Both the position numbers and the translations under genes were made by a program. The notes beneath the pieces are model-generated. The model worked only from the letters and a program-made list of their open reading frames with translations. It was not told where the DNA came from and made no database searches. A stretch of DNA of 64,000 bases from Stomorhina lunata (Eukaryota; Arthropoda; Insecta; Diptera; Rhiniidae), in the NCBI GenBank assembly GCA_933228675.1, contig OW121744.1, positions 98,394,526 through 98,458,525 of the forward strand. The letters are read 5' to 3'. Of this stretch, positions 12,301-22,425 are shown one piece after another. How positions within the stretch are numbered: position 1 is the first letter of the stretch; every line of letters begins with the position of its first letter.

Positions 12301-12757
12301 TGATATTGCCCTACTCAAGACCCGTTATCCCATAGAATGGAATCGCAGTGTAGGACCGGTTTGTCTTCCCTTTTATACACTCTCCCAGGGTAGTGCCAAT
12401 ATACCCTATGGCGGCGATCGTTTAGAAACAGCTGGTTGGGGTACCACCTCCTTTGGTGGCGAACAGTCTAGGGTTTTGCTGAAAACCACTTTGGATGTTA
12501 TCTCTCGCTCGGAATGTGAACATTTTGTTCGAAATTTACCGAATGGTGCCTTTTGCACATATTCACCCGGTCGTGATACCTGTCAATATGACTCGGGTGG
12601 TGCTTTGTATGCTCGGGGAGAACGTTTGTATGCTTTGGGTATAGTAAGTTATGGATTTGCTTGCGCCACCAATCAACCTTCGGTAAATACGAGGATTACT
12701 TCACATTTGAGGTGGATAAGGAGTAAGACGCCAGAGGTGGAGTATTGTACGAAATGA
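6340..12757 (+). CDS. Protease A: secreted CUB-trypsin serine protease with Ser/Thr-rich linker
   Basis: Exons 6340-6585, 10963-11959, 12048-12152 and 12213-12757 join in frame through GT-AG introns (phases 0, 1, 1) into 630 residues. A signal peptide leads into a CUB-like domain with paired cysteines (SCRY, FSCD, RCVN, YFCG). Residues about 150-360 are rich in Ser, Thr and Lys and are absent from paralogs B and C. Zymogen cleavage is expected at K381/I382 (sequence KIAGAS). The triad is H425 (SAAHC), D480 (NDIALL) and S577 (DSGG). D571 equals Asp189, so trypsin-like specificity is expected. Oddities: Tyr at the usual Gly193 and Ser606 at the usual Gly226. The phase-2 intron between the Asp and Ser regions seen in B and C is absent. 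Intron 1 (4.4 kb) holds a hAT-like element and a DD41D transposon. The physiological substrate is unknown. The exon model is strong; annotated orthology would need a search. Confidence 0.88.
7070..7471 (-). pseudogene. Unrecognised coding remnant (133 codons) in intron 1 of protease A
   Basis: An open frame on the - strand with ordinary amino-acid composition: K-S-L-K-L-P-K-L-L, then ITAFDMDRKLRLLSEYCEVY, then YFRDVKSYFD. I do not recognise a family. A diverged, broken relative lies at about 5360-5580 on the same strand, keeping YFRDVK. Two decayed copies bracketing exon 1 of protease A suggest a dispersed element or a duplicated gene fragment rather than a functional gene. It lies antisense within an intron. 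Confidence 0.35.
7764..8450. mobile_element. hAT-like foldback element, copy 1 (right end degraded)
   Basis: It starts with CAGGGACCG (7764) and carries a left arm of repeated AAAATAAAAGTTATTTTTTGACTTTTATT units. A central block (about 7905-8030) is followed by a right arm with the same units inverted, then a tail including AGACTATCAAAATGGTATAC. The centre and tail match the better-preserved copy at 56652-57222. I could not find the matching right terminal repeat or a target duplication. There is no transposase gene; it lies in intron 1 of protease A. Confidence 0.7.
8666..8713. repeat. Perfect 21-bp hairpin with 6-nt loop
   Basis: GACTCTTTAGAAACTAATAGA (8666-8686) is followed by the loop TATTGG and its exact inverse (8693-8713). 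It sits within intron 1 of protease A in a stretch less AT-rich than its surroundings (about 8500-8830). The stem is perfect; whether it is transcribed as a functional structure is unknown. Confidence 0.85.
8940..9370. repeat. Dispersed repeat shared with 50950-51250
   Basis: Landmarks are TACTTAAATGGCC, a GATCTT-TGCGCAnATTCT segment, CCTCTACTTGGTCTTTC, and further on GATAAGTCT-GGCTTA and CAGAACCGTTGCTTG. All recur in the same order at about 50950-51250. The reading frames do not encode a recognisable protein. It is probably the non-coding end of a transposable element; the class is not established. Confidence 0.6.
9496..10559 (+). pseudogene. Decayed DD41D Tc1/mariner-superfamily transposase
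   Basis: This is a transposase-like sequence of about 350 codons. The N-terminal helix-turn-helix region (AYRALRDFFGQF, then IAKIVEKFEQTGSVED) is followed by a catalytic domain with FSDEAHFHL, WFQQDGTTCHT and CDLTPLDFFLWG. Counting from the second Asp (QQD) to the Asp of TPLD gives 41 intervening residues, the DD41D type (rosa/Visitor-like), not DD34D mariner or DD34E Tc1. Two frameshifts break it, one just after the ATG at 9496 and one near 9850, so it is non-autonomous now. It lies in intron 1 of protease A. A more decayed relative is at about 53476-53933. I could not define terminal inverted repeats with confidence. Confidence 0.85.
10560..10962. other. 3' part of intron 1 of protease A
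   Basis: AT-rich intron sequence including the downstream flank of the DD41D element, ending in the splice acceptor CCAATTCCAG at 10953-10962. No other feature seen. Confidence 0.7.
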
Positions 12758-12785
12758 GGGGGAGGAAATTATGTAATTAAGTAAA

Positions 12786-12791
12786 AATAAA
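12786..12791 (+). terminator. Polyadenylation signal of protease A
   Basis: AATAAA lies 28 bp after the stop codon of protease A, in an AT-rich 3' region. It is the nearest canonical signal. Confidence 0.6.
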
Positions 12792-12932
12792 GTAATATAA
12801 ATTAATTTATTTAAATTTACTTGTATATATTTGTTGTTGAAGTTAATCTGCCTAAAAAAAATAGTAATGTATATGTATATACGTCTATTTTTAGAAGAGT
12901 GAAGTTGCGCTATCTGTTGTAAGGTAGAAGCA

Positions 12933-12979
12933 CTGTAGTACAGCAAATATCAAACTTGCTGTACTACAGCAAGTTTGAT
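12933..12979. repeat. Overlapping, mutually exclusive 14-bp hairpins
   Basis: The segment 12933-12946 pairs perfectly with 12956-12969 (14 bp, 9-nt loop). Segment 12949-12962 pairs perfectly with 12966-12979 (14 bp, 3-nt loop). The two stems share bases, so only one can form at a time. It lies about 140 bp past the poly(A) signal of protease A. Confidence 0.8.
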
Positions 12980-13079
12980 TTTTTACATCGATGGCGTGTT
13001 AATGAGTGTTTTACAACGAATATTTTTCATTATGAAAATTTTGCCTTTTGAAATTATTTCGCTATTACAATTATCATAT

Positions 13080-16000
13080 TCGAAAAAAAATTCGTTATAA
13101 AAATTATCTGTAGAAAATTTTTCTATAAAACAACTTTCAACGAAACATTTCTACAGAAAAATTTTGATAACAAAATATTTTCTATAGAAAAATTTTTATT
13201 TGGTATTTAATTATTCGAACTTTAAATTGAACGAAATATTTTCTATAGAAAAATTTTTATAATTAAAAATTTTCTATAGACAAATTTTAATTTTTTAACC
13301 AAAAATTTTCAATAGAAAAATTTTTAAAAAGAAAAATTTAAAAAAAGAAAAATTTTGCAGAAAAATTTTTTTTAGAAAAATTTTGTAACGAAAAATTTTC
13401 CAAAACTTTTTATAACTAAAAATTTTCTATAGAAAAATTTTTATAACCAAAAATTTTCTAGAAAAATTTTTTTAAAGAAAATTTTTTGTTATAAAAACTT
13501 TTATAAAAAAAAAATTTCTGGAAAATTTTCTCTTCTATAATTTTTCTAGAAAATTTTTCACTATAAAAAATATTCTATAGGAAATTTTTCACTATAAAAA
13601 AATTTCTGTAGAAAATTGTTCACTATAAAAAATTTTCTATAGAAAACTGTTCACTATAAAATTTTTTCTATTAAAAATTTTTCACTATAAACATTTTTCT
13701 ATTAAAAATTTTTCTATAGAAAATTTTTCATTAGAAAAATTTTTCTAAAGAAAATTTTTCATTACAAAAATTTTTCTAAAGAAAATTTTTCATTATAAAA
13801 ATTTTTCTAAAGCAAATTTTTCTATAGAAAATTTTACATTAGAAAAATTTTTCTAAAGAAAAGTTTTCTATAGAAAATTTTTACTTTAAAAATTTTTGAC
13901 TGTAAAAGAAAAATTTTCAAGAAAAAAATTGTTTATAGAAAATTTTTGGAAAATTTTTCGTTATAAAAACTTTTCTAGAACAATTTTTTCTGCAAAATTT
14001 TCTTTTTTACAATTTTTCTATAGAAAATTTTTGGTTATAAAAAGTTTTCTGTAGAAAATTTTTAATTATAAAAATTTTTCTATTGAAAACTTTTCGTTGT
14101 AAAAATGTTTCTATAGAAAATTGTTCACTATCAAATTTTCTATAGGAAATTTTTCACTATAAATAAATTTCTTTAGAAAATATAAATAATACTATAAAAA
14201 TTTTTCTATTAAAAATTTTTCACTATAAAAATTTTTGTATTAAAAATTTTTCATTAGAAAAATTTTTCTAAAGAAAATTTTTCTATAGAAAATTTTAACT
14301 TTAAAAATTTTTGACTGTAAAAAAAGAATTTTAAAAAAGAAACATTTTCCAGAAAGAATTTTTTTAGAAAAATTTTCCAAAAATTTTTATAACTAAAAAT
14401 TTTCTATAGAAAAATTTTTATCACCAAAAATTTTCTAGAAAACATTTTTTTATAGAAAATTTTTCGTTCTAAAAACTTTTCGAAAAACATTTTTTCTGGA
14501 AAATTTTTCTTTTTTACAATTTTTCGATAGAAAATTTTTGGTTATAAAAATTTTTCTATAGAAAATTTTTAATTATAAAAATTTTTCTATAGAAAATTTT
14601 TGGTTATAAAAAATTTTCTATAAAAAATTTTTCACTATAAAAAATTTTCTATAGAAAATTGTTCACTATAAAAATTTTGCGATTAAAAATTTTTCACCAT
14701 AAAAATTTTTCTACAGTAAATTTTTTTTAGAAAAATTTTTCTACAGTAAATTTTTTTTAGAAAAATTTTTCTATAGAAAATTTTTCACTATAAAAAATTT
14801 TTTATAGAAAAATGTTCACTATAAAAAATTTTCTATAGAAAAATGTTCACTATAAAAAATTTTCTATAGAAAACTGTTCACTATAAAAAATTTTCTATAG
14901 AAAACTGTTCACTATAAAAAATTTTCTATAGAAAATTTTTCACTGTAAAAAATTTTCTATAGAAAATTTTTCACTGTAAAAAATTTTCTATAGAAAATTT
15001 TTCACTGTAAAAAATTTTCTATAGAAAATTTTTCACTGTAAAAAATTTTCTATAGAAAATTTTTCACTGTAAAAAATTTTCTATAGAAAATTTTTCACTG
15101 TAAAAAATTTTCTATAGAAAATTTTTCACTGTAAAAAATTTTCTATAGAAAATTTTTCACTGTAAAGAATTTTCTATAGAAAATTTTTCACTGTAAAAAA
15201 TTTTCTATAGAAAATTTTTCACTGTAAAAAATTTTCTATAGAAAAATGTTCACTATAAAAAATTTTCTATAGAAAACTGTTCACTATAAAAAATTTTCTA
15301 TAGAAAACTGTTCACTATAAAAAATTTTCTATAGAAAATTTTTCACTGTAAAAAATTTTCTATAGAAAATTTTTCACTGTAAAAAATTTTCTATAGAAAA
15401 TTTTTCACTGTAAAAAATTTTCTATAGAAAATTTTTCACTGTAAAAAATTTTCTATAGAAAATTTTTCACTGTAAAAAATTTTCTATAGAAAATTTTTCA
15501 CTGTAAAAAATTTTCTATAGAAAATTTTTCACTGTAAAAAATTTTCTATAGAAAATTTTTCACTGTAAAAAATTTTCTATAGAAAATTTTTCACTGTAAA
15601 AAATTTTCTATAGAAAATTTTTCACTGTAAAAAATTTTCTATAGAAAATTTTTCACTGTAAAAAATTTTCTATAGAAAATTTTTCACTGTAAAAAATTTT
15701 CTATAGAAAATTTTTCACTGTAAAAAATTTTCTATAGAAAATTTTTCACTGTAAAAAATTTTCTATAGAAAATTTTTCACTGTAAAAAATTTTCTATAGA
15801 AAATTTTTCACTGTAAAAAATTTTCTATAGAAAATTTTTCACTGTAAAAAATTTTCTATAGAAAATTTTTCACTGTAAAAAATTTTCTATAGAAAATTTT
15901 TCACTGTAAAAAATTTTCTATAGAAAATTTTTCACTATAAAAATTTTCTATAGAAAATTTTTCACTATAAAAAATTTTCTATAGAAAATTTTTCACTATA

Positions 16001-16474
16001 AAACATTTTCTATAGAAAATTTTTCACTATAAAAAATTTTCTATAGAAAATTTTTCACTATAAAAAATTTTCTATAGAAAATTTTTCACTATAAAAAATT
16101 TTCTATAGAAAATTTTTCACTATAAAAAATTTTCTATAAAAAATTTTTCACTATAAAAAATTTTCTATAGAAAATTTTTCACTATAAAAAATTTTCTATA
16201 GAAAATTTTTCACTATAAAAAATTTTCTATAGAAAATTTTTCACTATAAAAAATTTTTTATAGAAAATTTTTCACTATAAAAAATTTTCTATAGAAAATT
16301 TTTCACTATAAAAAATTTTCTATAGAAAATTTTTCACTATAAAAAATTTTCTATAGAAAATTTTTCACTATAAAAAATTTTCTATAGAAAATTTTTCACT
16401 ATAAAAAATTTTCTATAGAAAATTTTTCACTATAAAAAATTTTCTATAGAAAATTTTTCACTATAAAAAATTTT
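13080..16474. repeat. 31-bp minisatellite array (locus 3)
   Basis: Up to about 14780 the monomers are degenerate. From there to 16474 they are nearly identical 31-bp units made of the core TTTTCTATAGAAAA and a linker TTTCACTGTAAAAA or TTTCACTATAAAAA. The CTGT form dominates about 14941-15925 and the CTAT form 15926-16474. A distinctive run of variant monomers (AATGTTCACT, then two ACTGTTCACT) recurs exactly 403 bp apart (14838 and 15241), that is 13 monomers, showing multi-monomer duplication. No coding potential. Confidence 0.95.
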
Positions 16475-16933
16475 TGTCTTTGTCTTCATTACCAGCTGAT
16501 AGTTGGTTAAAGTACAAAGTAAATGTAGATTAATAAAGGATAGGAATACAAAACATAAAGGAAAAAACTATGGTGGATAAGTTCGTCTAACTGAATCGAT
16601 CATATGGTCATAGGTGAAATAGAAATGAGTGTTAATATAATTCTCGTTTTCAATTTCGCTTAAGAATTCAGTTAAATAGATGATCTTAACTACTGGCATC
16701 TAACAGTTGGTGACACAGTGTGCTGATGAAGTCCGTAGCGGGACAGAAAATGCAGCATTCCACACTGCTAAGTGTCACATAGTTTTTTCAGTATTCCTAA
16801 AATTTATTCATCTAATTTAAAAATCATAAATTAAAAAAAAAAAAAAAAAAATAATTTATGACATGAACCTGAGCCTGACTCGAACCCACGACCATCAACA
16901 TAAATTCTGGTTCAACTAAAATTAATTTCTTTC
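16475..16933 (+). mobile_element. 459-bp hammerhead-bearing insertion in the 31-bp array
   Basis: Unique sequence interrupts the homogeneous array. The array decamer AAAAAATTTT is present on both sides (16465-16474 and 16934-16943), and removing the insert with one decamer restores the 31-bp register, so this looks like a clean insertion with a 10-bp target duplication. Contents: a type I hammerhead (16710-16778), a 19-nt poly(A) tract (16833-16851) and, on the - strand, a pol III B-box-like motif GGTTCGAGTC near 16878. There are no terminal inverted repeats and no ORF. Poly(A) and a target duplication hint at retrotransposition; the class is not established. Confidence 0.7.
16710..16778 (+). 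ncRNA. Type I hammerhead ribozyme
   Basis: Stem I is 7 bp, CAGUGUG (16716-16722) with CACACUG (16761-16767), extended past a one-sided CUAAG bulge by 6 bp, GUGACA (16710-16715) with UGUCAC (16773-16778). The core CUGAUGA is at 16723-16729. Stem II is GUCC/GGAC with a 6-nt loop (16731-16744), closed on the core side by an A-A mismatch. GAAA starts at 16746. Stem III is AAUG/CAUU with a CAG loop, giving the cleavage site after C16760 (UUC). All invariant core bases are present. The A-A mismatch at the base of stem II is the only departure and could slow cleavage. Self-cleavage is inferred, not shown. Confidence 0.82.
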
Positions 16934-17170
16934 AAAAAATTTTCTATAGAAAATTTTTCACTATAAAAAATTTTCTATAGAAAATTTTTCACTATAAAAA
17001 ATTTTCTATAGAAAATTGTTCACTATAATTTTTTTTTTTCGAAAAAAAATTTTTCACTATCAAAATTTTTCTATAGAAAAACATTTTTCAATATAAAAAT
17101 TTTTATCTAAAAAATTTTTTACTATAAAAATTTTTCTGTAGAATTTGTTTTTTCCATAGAAATACATAAT
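16934..17170. repeat. Continuation of the locus 3 31-bp array
   Basis: The array resumes in register right after the insertion with a few near-perfect monomers, then decays into degenerate TTTTTCTATAGAAAA-like units by about 17170. Confidence 0.85.
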
Positions 17171-18120
17171 ATCAATAAAGTCTCCTTAAAACTTTAAATT
17201 ATTTAATAAACGTTTCTATCTTTTTTCAATTTTATTTCCAATTATTCACTTAATTATTGGATAATTTAATTAAAATTTTTCTCTAATTTCTCTATTATTT
17301 AAACAAAAATGTTTAATAAAATTTTTAGAAAAGACAAACAAAAAAAACTTCTGCAAAAACTATAAATTCATCAAAACTTAAACAGTTTTTGCTTATGGAA
17401 AATTATATTAAAAAATTTTTACTTAATAAATTTCTAAGAACAAAACATAGAGTGTGTGTGTATGAGTTTATAAGGATGTTTTAGTACTTATGTATATTCA
17501 CAATATAAATATATATGTCGTCTTCGTATTCTTCTTCTTTCTGTTCTAGATCAAAATCATAAAAATATATATGACAAAAGACTTAATTTGCATTTAAATT
17601 AAAATACAGGCCTGTTTAAACTCAATCATATCAAATGTACTTGTAAAATTCTTTGAAAATCTTCTGGAGTATGAGAATAGGAAAATTGTTTCATAAGATG
17701 ACGAAAACAATAGAAAATTTTAACTTTAAAACAAAGAGAGACAATTAAATAACTAAGTAGTGATAGTTTTTCCTTTTAAAACATGATAAAGTCAAAATTT
17801 TATATGTAAAATTTGCAGCGTTTATTAAAATATGATGAGGCTGTTGATGTTTGACAGAAAATGAAAAATTATTATTAAATGATATTATACAATCTTATTC
17901 TTAGGCATCAAACCATCACAAGATTTTGAAAAAGCTAATAACTCGTGGTGTTGTGCCTTTTAATTGAATTTTAAATCGTGTTGTTTAATCAAAAATCTAC
18001 TATGATTAAATTTATTAAATTTTAGTTGCATACTTTTGGGCTTATCGAAAACAGTTTAAGTTAAATTATTTATGTCTTCTATATATTTACGAGGACGGCT
18101 CAATAAGTCCGTGTCTTTTT
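17171..18120. other. Non-coding spacer between two 31-bp arrays
   Basis: AT-rich, no credible ORF. Near 18091-18115 the sequence ACGAGGACGGCTCAATAAGT resembles the terminal repeat of mariner-type transposons, but no partner end or transposase is present, so it is at most a solo remnant. Confidence 0.5.
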
Positions 18121-20394
18121 AATTTTCCGGCCTAAATTTTCAATAAAAAACTTTCTTCAACGACAAATTTTCTATAGTCATTATAGCGAAAAATTTTTAT
18201 TCCGAAAAAAATTTATAAGGAAAATTTTTCTATAGAAAAATTTTTACTATTTGAAAATTTTTGTTCTAAATATTTTACTATACAAAATTTTTTAGTTACA
18301 ATAATGCTTCTATGGAAATTTTTTTGTTATAACAATTTTTCTATAGAAAATTTTTACTTATAAAAATTTTCTTTACAAAATTTTTCATTATAAAAAATTT
18401 TTTGTACAAAATTTTTAGTTAGAAAAATTTTTCTATAGAAAATTTTAATAACGAAAAATTTTCCGTTATAAAAATATTTCTATAAAAAGTTTTTCGTTAT
18501 AAAAATTTTCCTTTATAAAAATATTTCTATAGAAAATTTTTCATTATAAAAATTTTCCTATAGAAAATTTTTCGTTATAAAAATTTTTCTATAGAAAATT
18601 TTTTGTTATAAAAATTTTTCTATAGAAAATCTTTCATTATAAAAATTTGTCTATAGAAAATTTTTTGTTATAAAAATTTTTCTACGGAAATTTTTCGTTA
18701 TAAAAATTTTTCTATGGAAAATTTTTCGTTATAAAAATTTTCTATAGAAAATTTTTTTTATAAAAATTTTTCTACAGAAAATTTTTTGTTATAAAAATTT
18801 TTCTACAGAAAATTTTTCGTTATAAAAATTTTTCTTTTATATAAATTTTTTTTGTTATAAAATTTTTTCTATACAAAATTCTTCTATAGACATTTTTTCT
18901 TTAAAAAAATTTTTCTGTAGAAAACTTTTTGTTATGAAAATATTTTGCTATGAAAATTTTTCTATAGAGAATTTTACGTTATAAAACTTTTTTTGTAGAA
19001 AATTTTTTGTTATAAAACTTTTTCTAAAGAAAATTTTTCTGTAGAAATTTTTTCGTTATAAAAATTTTTCTGTTTTAATTTTTTCATTTTAAATTTTTCC
19101 ATAAAAAAATTTTTCTTTAAAAAAATTTTTCGTTATAAAAATTTTTCTATTTGGTTATACAAATTTTCATATAGAAAATTTTTGTTGAAAAAATGTTTCT
19201 ATAGAAAATTTTCTTTAAAAAAATTTTTCTGTAGAAAATTTTTAGTTATAAAAATTTTTCTATCCAAAATTTTTCGTTATGAAAATTTTTCTATAGAAAA
19301 CTTTTGTTATAGTAATTTTTCTATACAAAAATTTTTCGTTATAAGCATTTTTCGTTATAAACAATTTTCGTTATAAAAATTTTTCTATGCAAAATTTTTC
19401 ATTATAAAAATTTTCTGTTACATTTTTCGTTATAAAAACATTTCTATAGAAAATTTTTCGTTATAAAAATTTTTCTATAGAAAATTTTTGGATATAAAAA
19501 TTTTTCTATAGAAAATTTTTCGGTATACAAATTTTTCTATAGCAAATTTTTCGTTATAAAAACTTTTCGATAGAAAATTTATCGTTATAAAAATTTTTCG
19601 ATAGAAAATTTTTCGTTATAAAAATTTTTCTATAGAAAATTTTTCGTTATAAAAATTTTTCTATAGAAAATTTTTCGTTAAAAAATTTTTCTATAGAAAA
19701 TTTTTGGTTATAAAAATTTTTCTATAGAAAATATTTCGTTATAAAAATTTTTCTATAGAAAATTTTTCGATATAAAAATTTTTCGATAGAAAACTTTTCG
19801 TTATAAAAATTTTTCGATAGAAAACTTTTCGTTATAAAAATTTTTCTATAGAAAATTTTTCATTGTAAAAATTCTTCTATAGAAAATTTTTTGTTTTAAA
19901 AATTTTGCATTAGAAAATTTTTCGTTATAAAAATTTTTCTATTGAAAATTGTTCGTTATAAAAATTTTTCTATTGGAAATTTTTCCTTATAAAAAATTTT
20001 CTATAAAAAAATATTCGTTATAAAAATTTTTATATAGAAAATTTTGCCTTAAAAGTTTTTTTATCGAAAATTTTCGTTATAAAAATTTTTCTATAGAAAA
20101 TTTTTCGTTATAAAAATTTTTCTATAGAAAATTTTTCGTTAAAAAAATTTTTCTATAGAAAATTTTTCGTTAAAAAAATTAGTTATAAATAAAGTGATTT
20201 ATAACGAAACATTTTTCTATAGAAAATTTTTCGTTAAAAAAATTTTTCTATAGACAATGTTTTGTTATAAAAATGTTTCTATAGAGAATTTTTTATTATA
20301 ATAATTTTTCTATTAAAAAATTTTTATTAAAAAGGTTTATCAAAATTTGGGACATCAAACATTTAATTAAAAAGTTTTTCTGTAGTGTGTTGCA

Positions 20395-20690
20395 CTAAGA
20401 ATCCCAATTTATTACAATTATTTGTTATTGTAATAAATAGTTTTTTGATAAAACCAAAAAATGTTGGTGGGGAAACATTTCCTCGACGCGTTTCGATGGT
20501 TGGTTAGACCATCTCATCAGGAGGATTATCCCTAATTCTAGACGGAGCGAAAACCTCACATTATGTATAATTTGAGGGACTGAATAAATACGAATTATTA
20601 TTATTGTGTCCAACAAATATCAACATAAAGCGCAGATTATCATCCGAACAGAAACACACAAACATTTTTCAGTTTTATCATTTCTTTATT
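20395..20690 (-). mobile_element. Hammerhead-bearing element, single copy
   Basis: A diverged relative of the element at 3926-4780. Shared landmarks in order are TGTAATAAATAG-like sequence, GACGCGTTTCGATGGTTGGT, AGGATTATCCC, GAAAACCTC, GCGCAGATTATCATC and ATTTTTCAGTTTT. Here the hammerhead core is the canonical CUGAUGA. It is flanked on both sides by the locus 4 array. No ORF of its own. Exact ends are uncertain by a few tens of bases because the flanks are low-complexity. Confidence 0.7.
20470..20532 (-). ncRNA. Hammerhead ribozyme motif with extended stem I
   Basis: On the - strand: outer stem I GGGA/UCCC (20532-20529 with 20473-20470), an internal loop, then inner stem I UCCUC/GAGGA (20525-20521 with 20484-20480). 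The core CUGAUGA is at 20520-20514. Stem II is 6 bp, GAUGGU/ACCAUC, with loop CUAACCA. GAAA and the palindrome ACGCGU end in GUC (20494-20485). All consensus core bases are present. Minimal stem III suggests activity as a dimer or in tandem. Cleavage is inferred. Confidence 0.8.
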
Positions 20691-20930
20691 TTTTCTATAG
20701 AAAATTTTTCGTTACAAACATTTTTTAAACAAAATTTATCTTTAAAAAAATTTTCTATAGAAATTTTTTAATTTTTCTATAGAAAATTTTTCTTTAAGGA
20801 AATTTTTCATTATAAGCATTTTTCGTTATAAAAATTTCTCTATAGAAAATGTTTTTGGTATAAAAATGTTTGTATAGAAAATTTGTTCAGAAAAATTATT
20901 ATTTCGAAAAAAATTTTTATAGAACCATTT

Positions 20931-22425
20931 TGATACCAAAATTTACTTTTTCCGTGGGGTACATCTCAAGTAATCATACATGGCCAATATTCACTACCCC
21001 CAGCCTTTTAGTCCAAAAACTTCTACAGCTAAACCATTAATTCAATAGTCCCTTATATTTTAGCTAAATGCAAATTAAAAGTAGTTTTTTTTCGCCAAAC
21101 TCTCAACATTCTTTGAGCCCTTGTATCGCCAAAAAACTACTAGCCAATTTTAATGTAAGAGTGAGTAAGACTCATTTGGGGGGGATCTGACAAAAAAATG
21201 CATGTACAGAGAAATTGCAATTTTCTAGTAGACAATTTTCTCTATTTCGTTGCCTATTGGTTAAATGCAAATGAATGGCGCTGTTAAATAGAAAAAGTTT
21301 TAGGAAAAAAGAAAAAAGATGCGAAACTTGCAAAGAGCACCTAAATAAAAATTGTATATTCTATTTTTTATAGAATTTTTTTGTTTTTGATTTTTCTTCA
21401 ATATTCGTTGTTTAGAAATGACGTTGGTAATAATGATGGTGATGACGAGGCTGGTTATATATTCTAGCAACATCTAGTCCTGCATCTATTGCATATTGCA
21501 TGCAATCAGCCTAAAATGTATGCTATAGAAATTTGTTTAAAAAGAAATTACATAGAAGCTATTGAAATACAATGCTTGCATATTTTTAGGGGTGAGTTTA
21601 TGTTCAAATACTTTCTAATACAAAATTCGAATGCATGTGTGAGTGTTTGGTATGGATCACGATTGCTCTTATGCAGTTAACAGTTAACAAAACTCATATG
21701 TATGCACTCCCATAAACACACACACTCAGACACGATATAAACTTTTTCTTTATATTCATTTTATTCGCATTGTGCATGCACATACATGTTAAGCTAACGT
21801 TTAATTATTTAGGTTTTTTTCAAATTTCTACAACAAAATCAAAAGAAAAACATTTTAAAAAACAAAAACCAAAAAATATAAAAAATATGAAGCATATCTA
21901 AAAGGCGTTTGTATACATATTATAAAAAATTGAAAATCGAATATTGACATTTGAGTTTTTTATTGCATATGTTTGAGCTCTTTTACAAATTTGTTTCGTT
22001 TTTTGTTTTTGTAATACAAATAGTTGATTGGGGGTTGTAGCCTTAAAATCTTTGGCAAATGTTGATAATTGGTAAAATATAAGAAGAGGAAAAGGATATC
22101 AAAAGTAGCAGTCATATAAGTATTTGCTTGATTTGTTGAGAGGAAATTGGAAAATATAAAGTATACTTTAAGGTGTTAATTAGTTGACATTTCAAATTAA
22201 TTGCATTTTGCCTATTGATAGCTAAAAAGGCGATAAAGCATAACGTGTTAATTGCTTCACACCTTGTTATAATTGAGAAAAAATGTCATGAAAACAAATT
22301 TAGAAATATATTTTTCAATCAATTTTAAGGAATGAGATTTCCGTCTCATTATGATGACACTAGAAATTCTTGTCAAACCCACGTTTTACAATCACCAAAT
22401 ATCGAACCCAAATCGGAGAGTGCAG
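20931..22425. other. Non-coding spacer
   Basis: AT-rich DNA with no ORF that looks like a protein on either strand; the frame at 21489-21680 is not convincing. No tRNA or structured element recognised. Confidence 0.6.

Larger units (their letters stand above)
18121..20930. repeat. 31-bp minisatellite array (locus 4), interrupted at about 20341-20690
   Basis: Monomers of about 31 bp combine TTTTTCTATAGAAAATTTTT with the linker CGTTATAAAAA. They are most regular at about 18470-18830 and 19440-20180 and degenerate at the edges. Open frames inside it are repeat by-products rich in Lys, Phe and Ser. A hammerhead-bearing element interrupts it at about 20341-20690 before the last degenerate monomers. 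Confidence 0.92.

Noticed and set aside
18091..18115. Mariner-like terminal repeat ACGAGGACGGCTCAATAAGT
   Set aside because: No second end or transposase nearby; kept only as a possible solo remnant.
19182..19376. 64-codon frame rich in Lys, Phe and Ser
   Set aside because: A by-product of the 31-bp array at locus 4.
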